DNA of 7,149 nucleotides from a bacterium. GTDB lineage: Bacteria; RBG-13-66-14. A program made the position numbers and the translations under genes. Below the pieces are notes generated by a model that had not been told where the DNA came from, did not search any database, and saw nothing but the letters and a program-made list of their open reading frames with translations. The stretch lies in NCBI GenBank assembly GCA_021107695.1, contig JAIOSI010000285.1, forward strand, positions 1-7,149. Reading direction: 5' to 3'. Below are positions 1-6,386 of the stretch, in pieces. Numbering within the stretch: the stretch's first letter is position 1; the number at the start of each line of letters is the position of its first letter.

Positions 1-582
1 AAAGCCCTCGTAGCCCTCCTCGACGATGAAGGCGGAGATACCCCGTGAACCCCGCGCCGGGTTGGTAACGGCGATGACGGTGTAAATCTTTGCCTCGCCA
101 CCGTTGGTGATCCACTGCTTGGTGCCGTTGAGGATATAGCCGCCCTTGACCTTCTTTGCTGTGGTGCGTTGGCTGCCAGCGTCGGAGCCTGCCTCTGGTT
201 CGGTAAGGGCGAAGGCGCAGAGCTTTTCTCCCGCTGCCACGGCGGGGAGGTACTTCTTCTTCTGTTCCTCGGTACCGAAGAGGATCATCGGGTAGGCTCC
301 AAGGGCGGTTCCGGCGAAGGCGAGGGCGATGCCACCGCAGCCCCGGCTCAGCTCCTCGGTAACGATTGCCAGGTCGAGGATTCCGCCGCCGAGACCGTCG
401 TATTCCTTTGGGACAAAAGTGCGGAACATATCAGTCTGGGCAAAGACTTTGACGATGGGCCAGGGGAACTCCTGCTTCTCGTCGTACATCGCGGCCACCG
501 GTTTGATCTTCTCTTCGGCAATGCGCCGTGCCAGCTCGCGCATCTCCAGCTGTTCATCGGTCAGAAAGGTATCCAGAACCAT
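1..582 (-). CDS. Acyl-CoA dehydrogenase, N-terminal part (C-terminus runs off the window)
   Basis: This is an FAD-dependent acyl-CoA dehydrogenase, which catalyses the alpha,beta-desaturation of acyl-CoA thioesters and passes electrons to ETF. The frame is open from ATG at 582-580 down to base 1, giving 194 residues of a family usually about 380 long. Residues 1-120 match the N-terminal helical domain (MVLDTFLTDEQLEMRELARR, then GGIALAFAGTALGAYPMILF). The middle beta-domain begins with the family signature ALTEPEAGSDAGS (residues 125-137). It is followed by NGTKQWITNGG (152-162), whose W-I-T segment contacts the flavin in characterised members. The catalytic glutamate lies in the missing C-terminal domain. 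The start is supported by a GAGGAG Shine-Dalgarno sequence five bases upstream and by the natural N-terminal alignment. The gene diverges from the SPFH gene and has its own predicted promoter. Chain-length specificity (short-chain, butyryl, glutaryl or branched) cannot be decided from this fragment. Confidence 0.95.
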   Translation of the reverse strand, partial: MVLDTFLTDEQLEMRELARRIAEEKIKPVAAMYDEKQEFPWPIVKVFAQTDMFRTFVPKEYDGLGGGILDLAIVTEELSRGCGGIALAFAGTALGAYPMILFGTEEQKKKYLPAVAAGEKLCAFALTEPEAGSDAGSQRTTAKKVKGGYILNGTKQWITNGGEAKIYTVIAVTNPARGSRGISAFIVEEGYEGF

Positions 583-648
583 CGTTGCTCCTCAGGACAG
601 TCGCTCTTCAAAGCGGAAGATGAATAGTGTATCAGACTCTCATAATGC

Positions 649-709
649 CGTTCCCATTCTACCATACGGTTGATTCTTGTGTAAGTCGATTGCTCCCAAT
701 GCGGGAACG
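649..709. promoter_or_regulatory. Inverted repeat in the divergent intergenic region (possible operator)
   Basis: CGTTCCC at 649-655 is the exact reverse complement of GGGAACG at 703-709. The match continues imperfectly into flanking ATT/AAT bases. The left arm lies at the predicted start of the minus-strand transcript, just past its -10 box. The right arm lies within the only plus-strand promoter-like arrangement I could find for the SPFH gene (TTGCTC 690-695, 17 bp, TAAGCT 713-718, a poor match). The geometry would suit a regulator acting on both genes, but a 7-bp repeat with a 47-bp gap could arise by chance. Confidence 0.2.
656..684 (-). promoter_or_regulatory. Predicted sigma70-type promoter for the acyl-CoA dehydrogenase gene
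   Basis: On the minus strand, a -35-like TTACAC (684-679) and a -10-like TAGAAT (661-656) are separated by exactly 17 bp. The -10 is preceded by TGG, which makes an extended -10 (TGnTAGAAT). Transcription would begin near base 649, giving a leader of roughly 67 nt before the ATG at 582. The spacing and the 5/6 match at the -10 are seen directly. Promoter activity is inferred, and the host's sigma-factor preferences are unknown. Confidence 0.45.
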
Positions 710-776
710 TGGTAAGCTAGCATGGTTGAGTGAGGTCTGGGCGACTATCTGTTGAATACGAGAAGGAGAGCTTGAG

Positions 777-1838
777 ATGGCTATTGAAATTCTGCAATCG
801 CTGGATAACTCCGGCAAGGTGCTTGCCGAGCGGGTTCCCCGGGACGGCGAGGGCGATGTTGCCTACGGTGCGCAGTTGATCGTTCGGGAGAGCCAGGAGG
901 CGGTCTTCTTTCGCGATGGACAGTCGCTGGATTGCTTCTCTCCGGGGCGACACACCCTCACCACGGCGAATATCCCGCTGCTGCGCGGATTGTTGAAGCT
1001 GCCCTTTGGCGGCAAGACCCCCTTCAAGGCGGAGTGTTACTTCGTCAATAAGAAGGTCTTTACCGACCTGAAGTGGGGAACACCGCAGCCGGTGGCATTC
1101 CGCGACTCCGAGTTTGGCATCATCCGCCTTCGCGCCCACGGGATGTACGCCTTGAAGGTGGTGGACTCCAGCCTTTTCGTGAACAAGTACGTTGGCACGG
1201 CGGTGGTTAAGCTGGTCGGCGAGCTGGAGGACTTCCTGCGGGGCTTCATCGTCAGCAAGAGCTTCGACTTCCTCGGTGAGCAGCTAAAGACACTCCTCGA
1301 CCTGCCCCAGCATTACAACGAGCTGGCGATCGCTCTCAAGGCAGAGCTGAACGAAGAGGTTGCCTCTTACGGGGTCGAGTTCGTTGACTTCACCGTGGGA
1401 GCGATAACGGCTCCCAAAGAGGTCGAGAAGGCGATGGACGAACGGGCGAAGATGGGTGCCCTTGGCGACATGGGTCAGTACACCCGCTACAAGACCGCCC
1501 AGGCGATCGGTGATGCCGCGAAGCAGTCCGGCGGCGGCATGGCGGGGATGGGAGCGGGCATCGGTGCCGGCATGGCGATCGGCAATCAGATGGCGGACTC
1601 GATGGGCGGCGGCGGCAAGGGTAGTGGCGATAAGGTTAAAAAGGTCATCCTCTGCCCGAAGTGCGGTAGCGAGAACGATGCCGATAAGAAGTTCTGTGGC
1701 GAATGCGGAGAGTCCCTGCGCCGGAGCTGCCCGAAGTGTGGAGAAGAGGTTCCACCCGGGGATAAGTTCTGTGGTAACTGTGGCGAGAAGTTGGGGTGGA
1801 CGCTGAAGAAGCCATTATTGAACGAAGAAAAACCGTAG
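777..1838 (+). CDS. SPFH-domain (stomatin/prohibitin-like) protein with C-terminal double zinc ribbon
   Basis: This is a 353-residue member of the SPFH family with a C-terminal zinc ribbon (Bacillus YdjI-like, COG4260 as I recall it, often annotated 'virion core protein'). Such proteins form membrane-associated scaffolds; no specific function is established for this subgroup. Residues about 30-225 form the SPFH domain. Its recognisable stretches are LIVRESQEAVFFRDGQ, SPGRHTLTT, KLPFGGKTPFKAE, FTDLKWGTPQPVAFRDSE and the C-terminal AITAPKEVEKAMDERAKMG. There is no N-terminal membrane helix. Residues 251-284 are a low-complexity Gly/Met/Ala-rich segment. Two CxxC...CxxC ribbons follow, using C293/C296/C307/C310 and C318/C321/C332/C335. 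ATG at 777 has AAGGAG eight bases upstream, so the start is secure. The gene precedes the SppA fusion by 167 bp, and a decayed copy of its own tail lies in between. I am confident of the family and not of a cellular role. Confidence 0.9.
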   Translation: MAIEILQSLDNSGKVLAERVPRDGEGDVAYGAQLIVRESQEAVFFRDGQSLDCFSPGRHTLTTANIPLLRGLLKLPFGGKTPFKAECYFVNKKVFTDLKWGTPQPVAFRDSEFGIIRLRAHGMYALKVVDSSLFVNKYVGTAVVKLVGELEDFLRGFIVSKSFDFLGEQLKTLLDLPQHYNELAIALKAELNEEVASYGVEFVDFTVGAITAPKEVEKAMDERAKMGALGDMGQYTRYKTAQAIGDAAKQSGGGMAGMGAGIGAGMAIGNQMADSMGGGGKGSGDKVKKVILCPKCGSENDADKKFCGECGESLRRSCPKCGEEVPPGDKFCGNCGEKLGWTLKKPLLNEEKP

Positions 1839-1855
1839 AGTAAGATCGATGGTAA

Positions 1856-1909
1856 GGCGATGCCAGTAACCAGGTGGCAGACTCGATGAACGGTGAGAAG
1901 CTGGGCTAG
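1856..1909 (+). pseudogene. Decayed remnant duplicating the 3' end of the SPFH gene
   Basis: Just after the SPFH stop codon, one frame reads GDASNQVADSMNGEKLG and then TAG. It resembles two separated parts of the SPFH protein: NQMADSM (residues 270-276) and GEKLG (336-340, the end of the second zinc ribbon). At the DNA level, 1868-1888 matches 1584-1604 at 18 of 21 bases, and 1892-1906 matches 1782-1796 at 12 of 15. The frame is closed by TAA at 1853-1855, and there is no start codon or ribosome site, so it is not a gene. It looks like a tandem-duplication scar, or what is left of a paralogue after internal deletion of the linker and zinc-ribbon region. The match is short but shows the same order and a synonymous-type pattern of differences. 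Confidence 0.5.
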
Positions 1910-1994
1910 ACGGGAACCGGTTGGTGCCGCAGGGCGTTAGTAAATCTGCCCCCTGGGCGATTGCTCATCCGTTGAAGAAAAACAGATTTGCACC

Positions 1995-2000
1995 GGAGGT
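1995..2000 (+). promoter_or_regulatory. Ribosome binding site GGAGGT that fixes a GTG start at 2006
   Basis: A near-perfect Shine-Dalgarno sequence lies five bases before GTG at 2006. The longest open frame begins at an upstream TTG (1988), but that start would put the Shine-Dalgarno inside the coding sequence and add six residues ahead of the signal peptide. GTG at 2006 gives a textbook signal peptide beginning MRRITLLLLVL, so it is the preferred start. Confidence 0.8.
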
Positions 2001-2005
2001 TCACC

Positions 2006-4408
2006 GTGAGACGAATTACTCTGCTCTTGCTGGTCTTGACAATTAGCTCCTTTGCCGCCTTTGATTCCTACACTGTGGGAACTCTTGGTTCGGTGGCGGT
2101 GGCAGACGATGCCAGCGCGATCTGGAGCAATCCCGCCGGGCTGGGCGTCGGACGACTCTTTAACTTCTACGCCAGCTATGGTGGCACGGAAGATAAGTGG
2201 AGCGACCTCTCCGGAGCTTTCCAGATGGGATGCCTTGGCTTAGGTTACCAAAGCAGCTCTCCTTCCCTCACGCCGGACAGCTTCCTCGATCGCTTCTCTG
2301 CTGGAATGGGTTTTGGTAGCGAGGACTTCTCCCTGGGTTTTTCCATGGATTGGCATGGGGAGGAGATCGCCGATGTTAAGGAGTCCGCCTTCGACATGAA
2401 CTTTGGTCTGCTCTGGCGACCGATGAGCTTCATCTCCGTTGGTGCTACAGCGACCAATATTTTTGATGATAAGGTCGACGGGATCGCCCTGCCACCTTCT
2501 TATACAGGTGGAGTCGCCTTCCGCCCTCTGGCTTTTGATCACTCTCTGGCGAATCTGCTCACCGTGAGCTTTGACGTTAACTGGAGCGAAGACCCTCTGA
2601 ATACCATTGATGATGCAGAGCAGCTCAGCTGGCGTGGTGGTCTTGCGATTCGAACCATCGACGGTCTGGCTCTGGCGTTCTCCTACGACGACGACGGTTT
2701 TATGACCGCCGGGATTAACATCGAGCTGACGAACCTCTCCCTCGGTTATGGAGCGAGACTGACCGACGCTGGCGAACTGGGCAACCACGGTGCCTCGCTC
2801 TCTTACAGTCTGGAGCGGTTCGAGCCACTGGCTGACCTTTCCGGCTCTGAGGTGCTGACTCTGGAGGTCGGCGGAGGTCTTCACGACGACCCGACACCGT
2901 TCTCTCTCCTCGGTGGAGCGAAGACCGACCTGACGAATCTTCTCCGCGACCTGAAGCGGGTCCGGCGGGACGGCGACGTAGATGCGGTGCTGCTGCGTAT
3001 CTGGTCTCTGGGCGGCAATATCACCCCGCTTACCGCCCTGGTACAGGAGCTTGGTAAAGAGATCGAGCTAACCCGTGCCGCCGGGATTTCGGTATACGCT
3101 TTCCTCGCTGGTGATGGCACCAACACCGCCTCGTACTATCTCGCCTGTTACGCCGATAAAATATTCATCCCCCGAACGATTGACCTTCCCGGTCTCGGTA
3201 TGGCGATTCATGTCAACCGCATCGGTGGACTGGCAGAGAAGTACGGTATTGATCTGAACATGATCACCTCTGGTGATTACAAGTCCAGCTTCCACCAAAC
3301 CACCAAGGGTGCCACCGAGGTGCAGAAGCAGGCGATTGATGAACTGCTGGGTGACCTCCACGAGCAGCTTATCACCGTGGTTGGGGAGCAGCGCGGTCTC
3401 TCTCGGACTCAGCTTGAGGAGCTGACCGACGCCTTCAGCATTCCCGCTCTTGAGGCGAAGGAGATCGGGCTGATTGACGAGATCGGTTACTACGAAGACG
3501 CCCTGCTGGCGTGTTCTCAGGCCGGTGGAGATTCCGCTGAGTCCTTCGATTCCGTCAGTACCACCGAGGTAGCTTCCCGTCTCTATCGTGATGAAGAGTG
3601 GGGCTATTGCCCCCGCATCGCCATCGTCGGTGCCTATGGCTCCATTCGCAGTGGTGAGAGCGGCCGTTCTCTCCTCGATGGTTCAATGACGATGGGTGCC
3701 GATACCGTGGCGGCGCAGCTGGACAAGGCTCGTCTCGATCCCCATGTTCAGGCGGTTGTGCTGCGGGTGGACTCCGGTGGAGGCTCTGCCATTGCCTCTG
3801 ACCGGATTGCCGCTGCGGTGCGTCGCCTTCAGGCAGATGATATTCCTGTGGTTGTCTCGATGGGAGACCTTGCCGCCTCTGGTGGCTATTGGATATCCAC
3901 TCCCGCCGACCGTGTCATCGCCTCCGGGGCGACCCTCACCGGCTCCATCGGTGTTGTTGGAATGGTTCCCTCACTGGCGCGTCTCTTCGAGGAACAGGGC
4001 ATCGTCCGGGAGAGCTACACCCGGGGCGAAAACGCCGATATCACCGACTACGGCGATCAACCCACCGCAGAAGAGCTGGCTCTGGTTCAGCAGCACATGG
4101 ACTACTACTACGACATGTTCGTCTCCGGCGTGGCAGAAGACCGTGGCATGGCGGCAGATACCGTGGAGAAGCTGGCAGGTGGTCGGGTCTGGAGCGGACA
4201 GCAGGCCCTCGACAACGGCTTGATTGACGAAATCGGTGGACTGCGCGATGCCATCGAGGTCGCTCGTCAGCTTGGCGGGATAGACCATCCGACCCCGGAT
4301 CTGATTACCTACGGCAGCCTTGGTCCGATCTGGCTGGAGATTCTCTCCCCCGACCTCGTCAGGCTGCTGGGCTTCGGTTCGCTGGTTGAGGTTGACCTGG
4401 GGCTGTAG
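2006..4408 (+). CDS. sppA: Signal peptide peptidase SppA (tandem S49 protease) fused to an N-terminal outer-membrane barrel-like domain
   Basis: From GTG 2006 the protein has 800 residues. Residues 1-17 are a signal peptide (MRRITLLLLVLTISSFA, cleavage likely after SFA). Residues about 18-272 resemble PorV/FadL/UPF0164-type outer-membrane proteins: DDASAIWSNPAGLG at the mature N-terminus, then repeated amphipathic beta strands joined by acidic turns. Residues about 280-760 form a complete 67K-type SppA with two S49 halves. The catalytic lysine is K426, in SGDYKSSF, and the catalytic serine is S625, in GDLAASGGYWISTPADRV. They are 199 residues apart, against 200 for K209/S409 in E. coli SppA. 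As in E. coli, the serine position in the first half is not serine (GDGTNTASYY). TGSIGVVG follows the nucleophile as expected. E. coli SppA is 618 residues and has an inner-membrane anchor, whereas here the barrel-like module replaces it. By family it should be a Ser/Lys-dyad protease degrading signal peptides or membrane-protein fragments; its location at the outer membrane is inferred. It may be co-transcribed with the upstream SPFH gene. Confidence 0.9.
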   Translation: MRRITLLLLVLTISSFAAFDSYTVGTLGSVAVADDASAIWSNPAGLGVGRLFNFYASYGGTEDKWSDLSGAFQMGCLGLGYQSSSPSLTPDSFLDRFSAGMGFGSEDFSLGFSMDWHGEEIADVKESAFDMNFGLLWRPMSFISVGATATNIFDDKVDGIALPPSYTGGVAFRPLAFDHSLANLLTVSFDVNWSEDPLNTIDDAEQLSWRGGLAIRTIDGLALAFSYDDDGFMTAGINIELTNLSLGYGARLTDAGELGNHGASLSYSLERFEPLADLSGSEVLTLEVGGGLHDDPTPFSLLGGAKTDLTNLLRDLKRVRRDGDVDAVLLRIWSLGGNITPLTALVQELGKEIELTRAAGISVYAFLAGDGTNTASYYLACYADKIFIPRTIDLPGLGMAIHVNRIGGLAEKYGIDLNMITSGDYKSSFHQTTKGATEVQKQAIDELLGDLHEQLITVVGEQRGLSRTQLEELTDAFSIPALEAKEIGLIDEIGYYEDALLACSQAGGDSAESFDSVSTTEVASRLYRDEEWGYCPRIAIVGAYGSIRSGESGRSLLDGSMTMGADTVAAQLDKARLDPHVQAVVLRVDSGGGSAIASDRIAAAVRRLQADDIPVVVSMGDLAASGGYWISTPADRVIASGATLTGSIGVVGMVPSLARLFEEQGIVRESYTRGENADITDYGDQPTAEELALVQQHMDYYYDMFVSGVAEDRGMAADTVEKLAGGRVWSGQQALDNGLIDEIGGLRDAIEVARQLGGIDHPTPDLITYGSLGPIWLEILSPDLVRLLGFGSLVEVDLGL

Positions 4409-4435
4409 TCTGATAAAGTCAGGTAGCTGAAGTTT

Positions 4436-4463
4436 GCAGGGGCGTATTGCAATGCGCCCCTGC
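4436..4463. repeat. 28-bp palindromic intergenic repeat (GGGGCG type)
   Basis: GCAGGGGCG (4436-4444) pairs perfectly with CGCCCCTGC (4455-4463). The 10 bases between them are almost self-complementary as well (ATTGCAAT at 4446-4453, with a G-T pair around it), so the whole element is a near-perfect palindrome. It lies 27 bp after the SppA stop codon. Neither strand has a T-run after the stem, so it is not a standard Rho-independent terminator, though the hairpin could still stop or protect transcripts. Its form matches short interspersed palindromes seen in many uncultured bacterial genomes (from memory). It shares the lead-in TTTGCAGGG with the element downstream of the ABC-F gene. Confidence 0.75.
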
Positions 4464-4523
4464 TCGTGCAACAATACCCCGCCAATGTAAAATCACCGCT
4501 GACTTTTCGGATACCGAGTATAA

Positions 4524-6155
4524 ATGCTCTCTGTAACAAACCTTTCTGCCTTTATTGGTAACCATCCGCTCTTCACCGAGGTCTCCTTTGATCTGACCAC
4601 GGGAGAGCGGTTGGCTATTGTCGGTCCGAATGGCTGCGGCAAGACCACCCTGTTGCGGATCATCATGGGCGAGCGGGAGCCGGACGACGGCACCGTGGTA
4701 ACCTCGAAATTGGAGCGGCTGGGCTATCTGCCCCAGCGGGTGGCGGTTCCGGAGCAGGCGAGCATCGAGTCCTACGTCGCCCCGGAGTTCGCCGTGTTGC
4801 GTAAGACCGAGGCGCGGTTACTTTCCGTTCAGAAGGAGATGGGACGCTACGCCGGCGACCAGAGCTATCTATCCAAGCTGATGATACGACTGCAACAGCT
4901 TCAGGAACGATTTGAGGAGCAGGGCGGCTATGAGCTGGAGAATCGGGTCAAGAACGTCCTCTCCGGACTGGGGTTGGGTTCCGTCAAGCTCTCCCGCCCG
5001 GTGAGCAGCCTCTCCGGCGGACAGAAGACGAAGCTGGCACTGGCGCGGCTTCTGTTGCAGGAGCCGACAACGCTGCTCCTCGACGAGCCGACGAACCACC
5101 TCGACCTGACCTCAATCTGGTGGCTGGAGCGGTGGCTGCTGGGTAGCCGGATTGCAATGATCATCGTCAGCCACGACCGGGCGTTTCTGGACAAGCTGGC
5201 GGGGAAGATTCTGGAGATCGAGCCGGAGCGGCACTCAGCACATCTTTTCAAAGGTAACTACACCGCCTACGCAGGGCAGCGTGAGGAGCGGCGCAGGCTC
5301 CAGCTCAAACAAGCCGCTGCCCTTGCCGAGGAGAAGGCGAAGCTGGAGGACTACGTCCGTCGCTACAAGGCGGGGAACCGGGCGAAGTCTGCCAAAGACA
5401 GGGAGCGGAAGCTCGCCCGTCTGGAGAAGGTCGAGGTTCTGAGCGAGCGGCAGAGCAACAGCTTCAGCTTCGAGCAGCAGACCCGCTCCGGTGCGGTGGT
5501 GCTGACTATCAAGGGATTGGAGTTCAGCTACGGGCATCAGCGAGTCCTTAATGAAGTTGACTTTGAACTGCGCCGGGGAGAGCGACTGGCAATCGTCGGT
5601 CCAAATGGCTCTGGCAAGACCACCCTGCTGCGGCTGGTTGCCGGGCGACTCACCCCGGATAAAGGTGAGGTACAACTTGGCTATAACGCTCGTCAGGGCT
5701 TCTTGACTCAGGAGCATGACGACCTGCGCCCCGATGCCACGGTGTTGGAGGAGTTCTACGAAATCGCCGAGCTGCCCGTCCACCGGGGTCGGGCGTTGCT
5801 GGCACGGTTTGGCTTTGCCGCCGATGATCTGATCAAGCTGACGACGAACCTCTCTCAGGGAGAGAAGACACGGCTCTCCCTGGCACGGCTGATTACCCAG
5901 GACCTCAACCTGTTGCTCCTCGACGAGCCGACGAACCACCTCGACCTCTGGGCGCGGGAGGCAATCGAGGCTGCCCTTGAACCTGAGAGCGGCTTTCCCG
6001 GCGGACTCCTCGTGGTCAGCCATGACCGTTACTTCCTGGAGCGAATCGGCGTGGAACGCGCGCTCTTTTTGCCCTCGGCGGAGATAATCGAGCTGAACGA
6101 GCTGGAGGAGCGGTTGAGCGAGAGTTCGAAAATCAAGCGGCGGAAAAGCTCTTAG
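4524..6155 (+). CDS. ABC-F family ATPase (ribosome-associated, two nucleotide-binding domains)
   Basis: This 543-residue soluble protein has two ABC ATPase domains and no membrane segment, which defines the ABC-F (EttA/Uup/YdiF-like) family that acts on ribosomes at the E-site during translation. Domain 1 has Walker A GPNGCGKT (34-41), signature LSGGQ (163-167), Walker B LLLDEPTNHLD with D187/E188, and switch H217. Domain 2 has GPNGSGKT (359-366), LSQGE (443-447), LLLLDEPTNHLD with D467/E468, and H500. The two are joined by a charged, helical linker (about 245-320, rich in K/R/E), which in this family is the P-site-tRNA-contacting region. No long 'arm' insertion is evident in domain 1. Both catalytic glutamates are present. 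The start at ATG 4524 fits the domain boundary, but no clear Shine-Dalgarno precedes it. A 34-bp stretch encoding Walker B is identical in the two halves (5074-5107 and 5914-5947). The subfamily, and whether it is a resistance or housekeeping factor, cannot be settled here; a housekeeping role is more likely. Confidence 0.93.
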   Translation: MLSVTNLSAFIGNHPLFTEVSFDLTTGERLAIVGPNGCGKTTLLRIIMGEREPDDGTVVTSKLERLGYLPQRVAVPEQASIESYVAPEFAVLRKTEARLLSVQKEMGRYAGDQSYLSKLMIRLQQLQERFEEQGGYELENRVKNVLSGLGLGSVKLSRPVSSLSGGQKTKLALARLLLQEPTTLLLDEPTNHLDLTSIWWLERWLLGSRIAMIIVSHDRAFLDKLAGKILEIEPERHSAHLFKGNYTAYAGQREERRRLQLKQAAALAEEKAKLEDYVRRYKAGNRAKSAKDRERKLARLEKVEVLSERQSNSFSFEQQTRSGAVVLTIKGLEFSYGHQRVLNEVDFELRRGERLAIVGPNGSGKTTLLRLVAGRLTPDKGEVQLGYNARQGFLTQEHDDLRPDATVLEEFYEIAELPVHRGRALLARFGFAADDLIKLTTNLSQGEKTRLSLARLITQDLNLLLLDEPTNHLDLWAREAIEAALEPESGFPGGLLVVSHDRYFLERIGVERALFLPSAEIIELNELEERLSESSKIKRRKSS

Positions 6156-6181
6156 TTTTCGATAGATCAATGAGGAATTTT

Positions 6182-6243
6182 GCAGGGACACGGTGCGCCG
6201 TGCCTTCGTCAAATCAGGAGGGCGCACGCACAGGTGCGCCCCT
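6182..6243. repeat. Composite palindromic intergenic repeat, two hairpins
   Basis: Two inverted repeats lie side by side after the ABC-F stop codon. The first has CACGG (6189-6193) and CCGTG (6198-6202) around TGCG, with decayed outer G/C arms (AGGGA on the left, CCT on the right). The second has GGGCGCAC (6220-6227) and GTGCGCCC (6234-6241) around a six-base loop, followed by CCTACG. The element begins with the same TTTGCAGGG (6179-6187) as the palindrome at 4436. No T-run follows either stem, so repeat-element identity is better supported than a terminator. Translated on the reverse strand, the second hairpin gives VGAHLCVRP, a string I recognise from many spurious hypothetical proteins, which suggests a widespread repeat class. 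Confidence 0.65.
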
Positions 6244-6299
6244 ACGAAAGTATCTCTACCCGACGGAAGTATTGGCACTGAGATACACCTTTCTGATGG

Positions 6300-6328
6300 T
6301 TGACTTATTCTGCTTTTTTCTGTTAACT
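6300..6328 (+). promoter_or_regulatory. Possible promoter for the sucD gene
   Basis: TTGACT (6300-6305, 5/6 match to the -35 consensus) is followed after 17 bp by TTAACT (6323-6328), a weak -10 (3/6) that lacks the important second-position A. The surrounding bases are noticeably more A/T-rich than the rest of the window (T-run at 6313-6318), as expected for a promoter region. Its position, about 59 bp before the sucD start, is sensible. The poor -10 keeps confidence low. Confidence 0.3.
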
Positions 6329-6386
6329 TCCTGCGGTTCGGCATCTGTAAATAAAACCGTTCACAGCCCCAACCTTCGAGGTTAAA

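Noticed and set aside
169..627. A 152-codon plus-strand frame opposite the acyl-CoA dehydrogenase gene.
   Set aside because: The minus strand here encodes a continuous acyl-CoA dehydrogenase with signature motifs, so the plus frame is its shadow.
690..718. A plus-strand promoter-like pair for the SPFH gene: TTGCTC, 17 bp, TAAGCT.
   Set aside because: Each hexamer matches consensus at only three of six positions. The spacing alone is not enough to annotate it.
1942..1989. A 7-bp inverted repeat, AAATCTG and CAGATTT, with a 34-base loop just upstream of the SppA ribosome site.
   Set aside because: The stem is short and A/T-rich with a long loop. I see no riboswitch-like conserved core, so chance is the simplest explanation.
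4519..4524. TATAAA directly at the ABC-F start codon, resembling a -10 box.
   Set aside because: It would start transcription inside the coding sequence, and no -35 lies at a proper distance. TAAAAT at 4488-4493 is a better-placed -10, but it also lacks a convincing -35.
6296..6385. A 29-codon frame reading MVDLFCFFLLTSCGS, with a lipobox-like LTSC, ending just before the sucD start.
   Set aside because: There is no Shine-Dalgarno, no basic residue at the N-terminus, and only 16 residues after the cysteine. It overlaps the candidate promoter and A/T-rich leader, so the lipobox is probably chance.
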